DNA of 64,000 nucleotides from Glandiceps talaboti (lineage: Eukaryota > Hemichordata > Enteropneusta > Spengelidae). Positions 24,533-35,344 of the stretch are shown here, in pieces. Position 1 is the first letter of the stretch. Each line of letters starts with the position of its first letter. The notes beneath the pieces were generated by a model. It saw only the letters and a program-made list of their open reading frames with translations, was not told the DNA's origin and ran no database searches. The stretch spans positions 21,058,402-21,122,401 of the forward strand of contig NC_135564.1 of NCBI RefSeq assembly GCF_964340395.1. The letters are read 5' to 3'. The position numbers and the translations under genes were made by a program.

Positions 24533-24733
24533 GTGTTCCACAGACTTGAACCTCACACAGTGTCAAAACTTGGTTATTTCCAGGTAGCCGTATAACGATA
24601 TAATTCCCTTGTCTACCACTACAATCAAATGTCATTGTAGTGTTCTCGGACGAAACTGTATCACAGTATTCTTCTCCATCGCTTGTATCATCATCATGGG
24701 CTATGTAGATTTCAGCACCATTAAGTCTCATCG
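24533..24733 (-). CDS. Module M4 FTP exon b
   Basis: 67 codons, protein identical to M5 FTP-b, four cysteines and the C-terminal L-C-E-V-Q-V-C-G motif. Donor GTGAGT, acceptor AACAG, phase 1-1. Past its 5' side the DNA similarity to M5 drops, so this is near the edge of the recent duplication. Confidence 0.88.
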
Positions 24734-24883
24734 CTGTTTAGTGTAGTCGAAGATAAAATGGTTAACTTCAGTGTGTACATTATTGAATTGCATGTCTTAT
24801 CGTCACTCAGACTCTCTGCACACAATTGTTTGAGTTTGATAAGAAACCACAAAAAACTGTTAGAACAATGAAGTTTTACTAAC

Positions 24884-25096
24884 CATTTCCACCTTGTCTA
24901 TTGGTTATTGTTATTTCCTCAATCTCATAAACGTCACCAAGCTGAACTTTCCACCATGGGTTAGTCTCTTCCTTTGTATGTGAACAACTCCCTCCTCCAT
25001 AGCTGCTGTCTGTATTTCCATCATTTGCTCTACCTGGGGTTCCTCCATAATCAGTTGAGCTTTGACCTGATGGTCTGCCTTTCGCTAAATTATTAC
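24884..25096 (-). CDS. Module M4 FTP exon a
   Basis: 71 codons. It begins N-N-L-A-K-G rather than S-N-L-A, and has G-D-V-Y for D-D-V-Y and N-R-Q-G for N-R-E-G near the putative sugar site. His 40 and Arg 67 are intact. The donor is the weaker GTTAGT; acceptor TTTAAG. No in-frame stop. It must splice across a 4.6-kb, transposon-filled intron to the M3 linker. Confidence 0.85.
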
Positions 25097-26249
25097 CTTA
25101 AAATAACCAAAGCACATAAACACTTAATAACTTTATGTGTCTTAAGAATCTCAAGGATTTTTATTTTGGTTCAACTCACAGATGGGCAATATGTAGCTTT
25201 AAATTAAGCAAACATTCTCGAAATTTTAACAAACCATACAATCTTCAAGTAAAGAGCAAAGGATTTAACCTCTTTTGGGAGGGGGGGGTATCTAGGGGAT
25301 GTCACCTCAATTTTGTACTCAAAGATGGGGGTCATCATTTTAACAAAGTGAATAAAGGGTGGGGGTCACCCTATGTTAAACAACTAAAAGAAATCGTGAG
25401 CCACGCAGCTGTACTGAAATATCCATACTCTTATAACACAACTAATTTATGTGCATGCAATAAACCATAAACAATAAATAGCTATACTGTATACATATAC
25501 ATTCAAATATAACATAAATTCTTTGTCTCGATACATCCCAGCACGTGACATGGTATTACAGTACTGCACTATGGCCACGTTGAAGCAACAGACATTTGTT
25601 AGAAATGACTTCTTAATATTGAACGTCATAAGTTGCATTGTGTCATCTTGTGTATACAAATATGCATGTGTAGCTATACACAAAACAAATAAGAAATGAA
25701 ATACCTTACAATTACTGGACGGACTGACTGACTGAATGACTCTAAAATCTATGCCTCCATTGACCCGAATGTTGAATTGCACACAAAACATAACCAATCT
25801 AGGGTGAGATACACTTTGAAATAATATGTGACAAACACTGTGACTGAAAGTGCCAGACCTAGCCTGTGTCTAGATATTAATTATTCAATGTCCATGTATA
25901 TAGTTAGTCTAGTTGCTATACATTTTTGTACGTACGCATTACAATATTACTACAATCGTCTCCGTTAGAAGTCCCAAATTGATTCAGGGGTGAGATCAAA
26001 AACTACATTCTTTTAATATGTGGTGAATATTTTACTTTTATAATGAAATCTTCTTTATACCCCAATACATTGAAGTTATTTTTTAATTGGGCTTATTAGA
26101 AAAATACAACTCTTTTCATGGATAAAAATATTTTACATTTTGTATTTGGAAGCTTCTTTAAGTTACTAAATTATTAAATTTTAAAAACTGTCCCCATTTC
26201 TTAATATGTGCATTTAAGTGACTTTTTCTAACCGCGATATGAAACGCTA

Positions 26250-27440
26250 CACTCTGACTATTTGGCAATTTTTTTTTTGTATGCCATCAAATCTGGTTTT
26301 TGTTTTCTAAACTTTGAAATATAAATATAACGCTTAGCAACACGAATAACAAAATTCAATAATAATGGCAATTCTTCATCACCTATTAGGATTATTTGCT
26401 TTGTATTTGGAATATTTATGAGTCCTACTTTAATTAATGTATCTTCCATTTTATCACAGAATGTACATTTCTCTGATTCAACTCTAGGTTGTTTGAATGT
26501 TGATAATGTTACAGAAGTAGGTAATATGTAAAGCAATCAACTTATTGTCAATTGTTAACGTGTAAGGCATCTGATAAAGTCAATATGTTCAAATAATAAT
26601 GTAAAATACATTTCTTATTTGTCCATTTATTGACATTTCTAGTATAATAATGCTTAATTTCGGTTGCTACTGTACCAAATAATGAGATTTCGGTTGATAC
26701 TGTACCAAACTTGAACAAAATTTGTGTCTCAGGTATTTCAATAATCAGCGATTATTGTTGCATCAACATTCACTCGCCATATTTTTGGAAATGCTTTGAG
26801 AACACCAAACCATTGTAGAATTGATGACTGTGGTACTCTCATTTCTCTTATTTCCTCCCATGACAACAACCATCCATTTCCCTAGAAAAGTTGTCCAAGG
26901 TAAATTATTCCAGCCTGTAAAAATTCTTTGAAACTTATTGATTTTCCAGCAATTAAGATACCATGGTTATTCCAAATTATTTGTTCTCATATAATTTGTT
27001 TGTTGATTGGATTTTTGGTTTCTGACCATACCTGTAACATATTTTTAAAGAAGCCTGAAAACTTCACTGGTAACTTTTAATATTAAAGTTACATCTCAGA
27101 AGTAATTCAATACCACCAACTTTTTCTAATTCTCTCTCCAGAAACAATTTCCATGGATGACTGATATTGGGATCACAATACTTTTTTTTTATCAAATTAA
27201 TAAGTTGGGATTTATATGTATTGCTTTAATATCAGGCATTGACATTCCACCTTTATCAATGTTTCCAAATATTGCCATATGAAACATAAATGCCCACTAT
27301 TTTGATAAGACAATCTGGCCATTTCACGCCCAGTGGTTTGCCCTTTCTCCCGCTGTTCTATTTCCAATCCACATGGCTTCACATTTATTAATATTTACTT
27401 TAAATACAAACATTTCTAACAAATGTCAAATTGAACCAGA
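26250..27440 (-). mobile_element. LINE remnant, L1/Tx1-like C-terminal part
   Basis: Minus-strand pieces resemble the end of an L1/Tx1-type ORF2. One has N-I-N-K-C-E-A-M-W-I-G near 27370, followed by a region with W-P-D-C-L-I and G-N-I. The C-terminal ORF at 26258-26536 carries C-T-F-C-D-K-x-E-D-T-L-I and the late F-V-I-R-V-A-K-R-Y-I-Y-I-S-K-F helix. Frameshifts and stops are frequent. No RT catalytic box is seen. Fossil element in a host intron, in the same orientation as the host gene. Clade assignment rests on motif resemblance only. Confidence 0.65.
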
Positions 27441-27799
27441 TTGAAACTTAATGCCTTCCGTAAGGGTGATATTGAGTTTTTTGTTCCTACACATAATAAT
27501 TGTTGGAATGCAAAACCTTATTATAGTAGGCTATTAGTACATGATATATCCCTGAATTAACTTTTGGTTACTAGAGCATGAATAATTTGTATGTCAGTGA
27601 ACGGACAATCATACTTCTCATAGAAGAGGGTTAACGTTCCTGTCTGAAAAGCTTTATATACATGAAGCATTGGATTTACCAGATACACTTAAAATTACTG
27701 AAAATGTAACATGTAAAATTAACTATGCAGTGTGCGGTATTATACTTTGAGAATAGAGTGTAAACAAGAAGAATGTTTTTGTCAACAGTTCCCAGTTCA

Positions 27800-28440
27800 T
27801 TGACAGCTATTGTTCATCGATTATATTTCAGCTTTGAACACTGTTTCACCTTTTATACTGTATGATAAACTAATGAACCTCAACCTTAGCCATTCAATTT
27901 ATAACTGGATTTTAGACTTTTTCTTGGATCGCTCAAAGTTGTAAAAATTGGTTGCAACTTTTCAAAATCGATCTTCTTGAATACCAGTACACCACAAGGA
28001 TGCAATCTGTCACCAATACCTTATTCCTTGTTTACACATGATTGTGTTGCTAGTTTTGAAAATAATTTCATGGTAAAGTTTGCCGATGACACCACCATTG
28101 GGGGTCTTATCACAACTGATGAATCGTCGAATAGAAAGCAAGTAGACGATACAATTAGATGGTGCTCCGATAATAATTGGGAGCTACATATCAAGAAAAC
28201 AAAGGAAATAATTGTGGATTTTCGTAAAACCCATCAGAAATTACTCCACTTGTCATAAATGATTCCGAAGTAGAAGTTATGCAATGTTTCAAATTTCTCG
28301 ATGTCCATCTTTCTGCCGATTTGAAATGGGAGACTAATGTTGATTTTATAGGAAGCACAGCAACGGTTATTCTTTCTGAGGCGATTGGGGAGTTTTCGTG
28401 TCAGTCAGAAATTGTTTAACAAATAATTTAACAAACATGC
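27800..28440 (+). mobile_element. LINE reverse transcriptase fragment
   Basis: The plus-strand reading contains an RT palm: P-Q-G-C-N-L-S-P near 27990, F-A-D-D-T-T at about 28080 (catalytic box) and W-C-S-D-N-N-W-E-L-H-I-K-K-T-K-E-I-I-V-D-F-R-K at about 28160-28235. After a frame change comes a C-x-K-F-L-D-V-H-L-S-A-D-L-K-W piece. The K-T-K-E-I-I-V-D-F-R-K wording is typical of jockey/CR1/Rex-like elements. It is truncated at both ends and broken by frameshifts, hence inactive. It lies opposite in strand to the neighbouring LINE remnant. Confidence 0.8.
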
Positions 28441-28914
28441 ATTTGGATTTCTCTTGGAAATGCTATCCTGGACTGTCGGTGCAATCGGGCCAATAGGAAC
28501 TCAAATATTATTGTTTCAAAACGATCATTTCTTATATTTGAAGATACATTCAGTAATATCACAGGTTTCGATCCTACACCTTAATTGTAATTCTTTAAAT
28601 CAGGAATTTAAATCAAAGAGTTATAAACACGCATTTTAAAACTTAAACAAAATAGAACATATAGGCTTTTGAAACTGTTGAAAGTACTTGGCTATTATAC
28701 ACTAACTAATATAGACCCAACCATAAAACGTTTTACACATAAATGGAAACGCTATATATACATAAACCAGGCTTTCGGAATATTTAGATCATTCCTAATA
28801 CTTTGTATAGTTGATTATGTACTATTAATTGTGATAAGTGAAAAGATTATGGAATAGTCGAGGTGACTTCTTTTGAAGTACAATGTGGGTGGAAACGCCA
28901 AACTGTAATTTGTG

Positions 28915-29012
28915 CTGTAGCCTGGAATCCACGCGAATTTGAGTTTTGAATTCGTTATTAGATTGGGAAATCAAACTTCAAAATCTCTAATCGCCTGGAT
29001 TCTAGGCTATGT
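28915..29012. repeat. Imperfect hairpin (second copy)
   Basis: TAGCCTGGAATCC and GGATTCTAGGCTA arms around a ~50-bp centre. Counterpart of the hairpin at 8173, here without the neighbouring (AT)n tract. Confidence 0.6.
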
Positions 29013-29732
29013 GTGCTTTTAAAAAGAGTTAAAATTGCTAAGGCAAATGAATAGTTATTGCTGGTCACCAAGTGTAATTCAGCTAATTCTTAGCCTTTGC
29101 CAGTCCATAGATGATATGTGGAAGAATAAGAAAATTGCATAGTATTTTGTATTCTCTGTTTCCACGAAAACTGCCTACAACCAACCCCTAAAAAACTTGT
29201 GTGACAGTAAACCCATAGTCTCCGTCTTATGCCCCTTATTCTTTATAATTAGATTATTGGTTTTGATTGAAGTTATTCTGAGCATTTTGGGATCACACCA
29301 AATGAATACGCTTTGTAGTTGATTATTTATGTAAAACTAATGCTCGTTTTTAACTTTGTGGAAAACATCTATATCATCTGCTTATAATTGAAAGTCAAGT
29401 AAATCTGTTAGAGTGTGATATCATCTCCATGAATGAGAAGTGATATAGGAAGTAAAATGGAGCATAGTGGAACACCACAAGTGTTTGGATTGTTACATGA
29501 ATCGATACCAATTAACTGATATGTAGAAGTGAGATATTTTTGAATCGTTGCAATTTTGATTGTCTGATACTGTATCGTAATAGTCTACGTTGGATATGAA
29601 ATTGTAATTAATTGCGTCTACAAAAAAGCGTCAATGACATTGTGATGGAACAAACAGCCATGGCAAACACACAGACTGATAACGAGTACAGTAAGTGTAC
29701 TATTTGTTCATTATATGTGAGCTGAAACTTAC

Positions 29733-29792
29733 CCAAAGTACATGGAGCATCAGGATCCAAAGTCTGCAACGGGGATTCTGTTGTTGTAGCTT
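29733..29792 (-). CDS. Module M3 linker exon
   Basis: 20 codons, same peptide as M4 and M5 linkers, TTTCAG acceptor, GTAAGT donor. This is a type B linker although the FTP domain of M3 is type A. Confidence 0.75.
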
Positions 29793-30161
29793 CTGAAATT
29801 CAGAATAATAAGCAATTAACCTGGTGGATACATCAATTTAAAAACAGGAATGGTGTGAGTAAAACATCGATTCATTTAATGTAATGAATCTTTTGTGGGG
29901 AACAAATCATTGATATTGTATGTACAATGTCTACATTTTAAAGTTATATTCATTTTCCAAATACGCTAAATTGTACACTTGAATAAATATATTTCAGTCT
30001 TGACATCGTTTTATAAATTATCATTCGCATTCATTCTCATGTTCTATTTTCTTTGGGACAACGGTATTAATTGATTGTATTTCAGTAGTGGACTAAAGTT
30101 TTATGAAAATATTCAATGTTCATAATATAACATCAAAAGGCAGTAAAAATAAACATAGTAC

Positions 30162-30347
30162 CTGTACATGTTGCGTTAGGTCCTCCTTCCCACGTTCCAT
30201 TCAAACACAACATTGTAGAATCACCACTCAATGTGTAGTATGAAGGAATACATGCAATCTGAATTATTGTACCATTTACGACTGGAAACCTGCTGTTTTC
30301 CTTGCCAAATTGAAGATGGTTAGGTAAGATTGGCTCAATGCACGCAC
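30162..30347 (-). CDS. Module M3 CCP3 (sushi) exon
   Basis: 62-codon sushi domain, protein identical to M4 and M5 CCP3 in the domain. The donor is GTACTA instead of GTAATT, a weaker match that still keeps phase 1. Acceptor TTCAG. The neighbouring intron differs from M4/M5 much more than the exon does. Confidence 0.88.
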
Positions 30348-30473
30348 CTGAAGATAACATAGGTTTATAAATGGCCGTCATAAAGCATATTGTATTTTTT
30401 TTAAATCTAAGTTTACATAAGGTCTAAAGATTAAATTATCAATAAAGTGATGAAGTCAGACATAAATGAGTAA

Positions 30474-30519
30474 GTATATATATAAGAAATCAAACAATCA
30501 GTAAGTCAGTCAGTCAGTC

Positions 30520-30555
<36 letters not shown>

Positions 30556-30556
30556 T
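30474..30556. repeat. Compound (CAGT)n(AAGT)n microsatellite
   Basis: Tetranucleotide run, CAGT units then AAGT units, in the CCP2-CCP3 intron of M3. Absent from M4 and M5. Confidence 0.9.
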
Positions 30557-30953
30557 GGATATAACACATACAATTGAGATTATGGCATCTAATTCCTATA
30601 TTTCCGTTTAAGAGACGCGAATAAAACATAGCAAACATTTCGTGCGAGTTCATTATTGAAGCCCACGCGGTAAATGTTCAGTGACGATTTCTTAAATATA
30701 TCAAGATTAATATCTGTGGAATGAAGGACCAGACTGATTAACAGGTAATCAAAGATATCAAATTTTCGTCTGCAGGATACATTTGTAGTCATACTCTAGT
30801 ACAACTGTGTTAAACATGAATGATATATGCAGTATTATATTTTCCTTCTGTAACACAAATTTCAATTAAGTTAGGTTTTAAGTAGAACCATGAATATTGC
30901 ACATACACCTATGTTTACTTAAACTGTCCAAATTACATTAAGATGCTACTTAC

Positions 30954-31175
30954 TTGGTAAAACACACAATGGAACAGGTGCACTCCAAATAGAGCCAGTA
31001 TTATTACAAGGTATTTCATTCTCAACTTGGCAAACAAGGGTCTCATCGCCAAATAAGTTATAACCCTCATCACATTCAAATGTTAATGTTTCACCAATTG
31101 CTGCCGGGAACATCACTGTAGTCGATTGCTTTCCGTTTTCTGGTATTCCAGGATCTACACATCTAACTTGGTCTC
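30954..31175 (-). CDS. Module M3 CCP2 (sushi) exon
   Basis: 74-codon sushi domain with five cysteines as in M4/M5. Differences: K-Q-S for R-Q-S near the start and V-L-P for V-S-P at the end. Acceptor GCAG, donor GTAAGT, phase 1-1. Confidence 0.9.
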
Positions 31176-31523
31176 CTGCATAAAGACGGTTGAGGGTTTA
31201 ATAAAATGTCACTGTTTTAATTTTAATGATATAATGTCAAATTATTTCATACAAATAATTATTACAGTTAGACAAAAAGATACTGATGCTTTCAGAAGAT
31301 TGGTTGCCTTCAAAGCATTTAAATAGTTACCATATTCAGACAGTTATACACTTTTATGCCTACAGCTATTGCAATACAAATTTTAGATTTTAACTCAACA
31401 AACCATTTATAACAAATCCAAATATGTAAATCACATGATAAGTTGTCTTCACATGTGAAAAACATATAACATAATAACAAAGCTTTCATTTTGATATTCT
31501 ACATTAATTGGTGTAGAACGTAC

Positions 31524-31961
31524 CCCTTTCACAGATGACATATCTCTTAACATTGCAATTCGAATCTACCATGTCATAATGATATCTCAGTCCTGTGCCT
31601 CTTTTTAATAGTCCACAATTTTGGATTTCCCCACCATTCGGTTCATCAGTTTTTATTCCATCACTAATGTACCACATTCCATTGTAATCCCACGTATGTC
31701 CAGATATCCATTTCCACTGCCCTTCTGATTGCTTGTCCGTTGCACCAGTCCAATACCGCTGTTTACTAAAGTAATTATTAGCAAGTGTTGTTTTCAAAAA
31801 GTCATGTTCTTCTACTGTTCCTATGGTTGCTAGATAATATCCTTGTTCTTGACAATATCTGAGACCGTCTTCAAAATTGAATCTATGAGTACCAGATCCA
31901 GCTATTGGTGAATGGTAACATGAACCTCCGAAGGAGTATTCCAAAGGTTCGTCATCGCATA
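31524..31961 (-). CDS. Module M3 C-type lectin domain exon
   Basis: 146-codon CTLD of type B. Nearly identical to M5 (L-R-Y-C for L-K-Y-C), sharing K-T-D-E-P-N and W-K-W with M5 against M4. Six cysteines, E-P-N present, M-V-D for W-N-D. Acceptor TTTCAG, donor GTACGT. An in-frame TAG sits just upstream in the intron, so the exon cannot be read from an upstream ATG. Confidence 0.92.
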
Positions 31962-32294
31962 CTGAAATGACAAGGTACACGATGAACTAGGAGCCCAATG
32001 AATTCTGTTGCATCTTTTATAATAATGTAAATTACTTCATTAGATATATGAATACTTGATAACGGTATGTCAATAATTATAAGCATGTATTTCAGCAAAC
32101 AACTCTAAGGAAATATTCAACTGTACTTTACACTAATAAAGTGAAAACCATCAAATCCTACATAATTATATATGCTGGTACTGCTACTCTCTAGTTAAAA
32201 TAACACAACGACAGACATTCCACATACGGCTAACATATACTTTATTACCAAACTGTATTAATGAGTTGGGGCATCTTTAATGAACACATTTTAG

Positions 32295-34335
32295 CATAGA
32301 CCCTCCACCAACTACCGCATATCCTTTGAAACGATGTGTGTGCATACATTATGTATAATTAATCCGATTACGTATAGCGGTAATGCAGACTTCCTGTCCG
32401 GGTGTAAAAACTCACAACGCTACTCAAATCGCACGTAAAATCTCGCAAAAGGCGAGAAGAGATTATGCTAATTTATGTTGATGACCACAACCCATCAGTG
32501 GGGATCATGAATTTTCTGGTGTCTTTGACAACGATTTTTGATTTTTGTCAGCTATGTATATGTTACTCCCAATCTGTGAAATTGTCCAATTCATGAAATG
32601 GGGAGGTAACTTTGCCCAGTTCATGAAATAGTTAATCGTGTTGCCCAGGTTATGACGTGGGTATGGTAAGGTATGCCCAGTACATGAAATGAGCATCTAT
32701 TATAGGACACACACACAAAAAAAAAAGAATCAAACAACTTTATTATCATGTATTTACAAACTCATCACCTCACAATTCTTAATTGATAATAATTCAGTGT
32801 AGCTTGTGTTTTTAATAGAGTTCGATAATCAAAACCCAGTTCAAAATTCTTCCCCAAAAATTTAATTTCGCTCCTTTTAGATCATAATATATACGCTCAT
32901 TTGCATAAGGTTGACTATTTCATGAATTGGCCAAAGTTACATGCACATTTCATGAATTGGGCAATTTCACAGATTGGGTGTAACATATACACAAGGAAGG
33001 ACTCGATAGTTGAACGAGCGGATAACGGCATTCATACTGTCGTATGCCATGTTTATAAGCAACGCGAAGTACTTTCCTCCCCGCTAAACGGATTCCCATG
33101 CCACAATTGCATCGTTCGAAGATACGTTATATCATGAAGCCATACAAAATCATGTAACATACAATTATGATGAAAATAATGTAATTTTTCGATACACAGA
33201 CAGGCCGATAGTTGCCAAACGTGTGCGACAAGCGTGAGAAAGACCGGAAGTTTAGATACAAATCTACAATTCAGCTGTTTTTGTCCCAACTATTGCGCGA
33301 GACATTTTAAAATCAATGCCTGCCTCTAGAAATTGAAGAATGAACGTACAGTTTTGTGAAACACATAATCGATCGAACTGGTATGTCTACGAATTCGTAC
33401 ATTTTTACAATTCCATGTATTTTTATGCCATTTTAATAGCCCTACATAACACATTGGCACATGTACTACGCTCAAGAACATAAAAGATTTGTACTTTTCA
33501 ACTCAAAGAAGTCAAACATGGTTTACAATTCATTCAAATATTGAGCCACAACTTGAAAGGTAATCTGCGTAAATACAATCTGTCAAGTCAAAGTTGGAGT
33601 ACTTCTCATTTTCTCAGTTAGTTCAGTCATGGTTTGGCTGAGAACGATGTAAAGTTTCAAATTCCGCAAAGACAATCGACTAGCAACCAGAAATTTGAAG
33701 TCTAGTACTCTAGTATTCGTTTTGGAGACGTGTTTTTGACGAAATGTATCGTTTTCTGTGAATATATCAACCGCAATAATAGAGGTAAAATGGCAACCAC
33801 GCATTGGATGTTTACGTTTTATTTCGATGTACATGTAGTACGATAACATGCCTCATCCTGATCAATGAAAACAGCGTAACATATTAAAACGTGATACAAA
33901 GCACCAATAAGTGAACTCACACTTTCAAGAATCATTTATCACAGAGAAATCGGGTAACAACCGTGACGAATGAAACACTGTACTCAAAGTGTACTGCAAC
34001 AATCGCAAACAATGGACAGCTTACGTAATCTATTCTTCTTTTCATGCCTTAGAACAACAAAATACACCACAAGACTATGTATGCATCTAGCTAAAATACT
34101 ATATATCTTGTTGGTGTCTTCAACCAGTTGTAAACATCGAAATGGTCGGAAAATGTAGTCAAAACATGTCGGATAGCTAGCAACTCTCCCTGAGTCACAG
34201 TGAGTGTAAACAACTCGGACACGGACAGGAAATGCTTATTTAGCTTAATGTATGCAAACACACATCGAACAATAAACATTTAGAGATCCTTTGATGTTTA
34301 CCGCAGTTTCGCATCCTGTTGGTGGAGGGTCTATG
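32295..34335. mobile_element. 2,041-bp TIR DNA transposon, non-autonomous
   Basis: Perfect 18-bp terminal inverted repeats, CATAGACCCTCCACCAAC at the left and its complement at 34318-34335. The pair is flanked by a 7-bp direct repeat ATTTTAG (32288-32294 and 34336-34342). M4 and M5 have the uninterrupted site (CAGTTTAGATATT) in the same intron. No transposase-like ORF was recognised; the ORFs inside are short. A further inverted repeat is nested inside. The superfamily is uncertain: CA...TG ends with a 7-8-bp duplication fit P- or hAT-like elements better than Tc1/mariner or PIF. Confidence 0.88.
32556..32990. repeat. Inverted repeat nested in the TIR element
   Basis: Arms of about 80 bp (32556-32634 and 32911-32990) starting GTATATGTTAC and ending GTAACATATAC. 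They contain duplicated TTTCATGAATTGG blocks on each side and a ~275-bp AT-rich centre. Could be a second, nested foldback element or sub-terminal structure. Confidence 0.75.
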
Positions 34336-34393
34336 ATTTTAGATATTACATTTCATATTCGGCATTCTAACATTCTGTAGTCATTTACTTTAC

Positions 34394-34579
34394 CTGGATT
34401 ACAAACAGGTGCTGATGCATTCCACCCAGTACTTGTGCAGAGAAGTGCCTCACTTCCTACTAGCACATAACGTTCACAACAGGCAAACGTGATAACAATA
34501 TCAACATCAACAACAAGAGGGGTGTTTTCAGGATACATAAACCCATATGCTGGGGCACCAGGTACTCTACACTGATAAG
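34394..34579 (-). CDS. Module M3 CCP1 (sushi) exon
   Basis: 62-codon type B sushi domain with P-G-A-P-A-Y-G and the C-C doublet. One change from M4/M5: L-V-V-D for L-F-V-D. Acceptor TTTCAG, donor GTAAAG, phase 1-1. Confidence 0.9.
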
Positions 34580-35344
34580 CTGAAAGCATAAGAAATACAA
34601 ATGGTGTGTGTTTAGAACGTCCATTGACATAATTGATATATCCATTGTGTTTGAAAGATTTTCGAAGAAATTTACCACATGGTGTATAGAAATATAAATA
34701 TGGTACTCACTCCTTTGTGCAACATGAAATATACTGAACGTACAATTTCCGAATTGCTTAAAGAAGACCGAATGTTTTAATAGTAGTAGATATTTTGTCA
34801 CCATTTTACAGGCTTGGATTGCATGGACTGTGAAAGGTTTGATGATTAGAGTTATACTGTCACGAACGGTGTTATTCTGAATAAATCAATCAATCAGAAA
34901 TATTGATACGATGCCTGGGTTTAGATTACATAATTCCTTAAAGGACTTGAACAAGAGAAAAAAGTAGAGGTGTGAAAATGCCCTTGGAAAAAACGAGTCC
35001 TAACGATTTTTCTTGACTTGTCAAGAGTGGGAGGCTGATGTCTAGAAAGTAGACAGTTCCATATAAGCAGAGCAGTAGGTACAAATACACATTCAGTTGA
35101 AGGGTGTGTAGGAGTTTGTTTGTCATTTGAGCGGCGACATATAAATACCAAAAGATGTGTGTGATATGCAGGAAATGGCTGGATTTTGATAATTGACCCT
35201 ATCAGTTAAAGTCATGGTCACAGGTCAAGGGCTAAAAAACCGTTTACATCAAGTGATAGTTTCATATTGTACCTAAACAATCGTAAGTGCAGACATTTGG
35301 GAGACTACTCCAAGATTATTTAAAAGGAATTAAAAGAGGCTTAC
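34580..35344 (-). other. Intron, mucin to CCP1 (M3)
   Basis: 765 bp, no gene. Shorter relative of the ~1.26-kb M4/M5 introns; the segment around 12.5-13.0 kb of M5 has no counterpart here. Confidence 0.6.

Larger units (their letters stand above)
25097..29732 (-). other. Long intron, M3 linker to M4 FTP-a
   Basis: 4.6 kb against 0.7-1.2 kb in other modules. Similarity to the M5 intron stops near 25200 and resumes at about 28860, so roughly 3.6 kb was inserted. The insert holds two LINE remnants. The stretch 25240-26250 has a G-rich patch (GATGGGGGTCATC-type repeats) and nothing recognisable as a gene. 28441-28855 is also unassigned. Confidence 0.7.
31962..34393 (-). other. Intron, CCP1 to CTLD (M3), with TIR transposon
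   Basis: Expanded to 2.4 kb by the element at 32295-34335. Remove it and the intron matches the ~390-bp introns of M4 and M5. Confidence 0.85.

Noticed and set aside
24533-25096. Module FTP exons as separate single-domain fucolectin genes
   Set aside because: No ATG or signal exon precedes them and no stop follows; phase-1 borders on both sides require neighbours.
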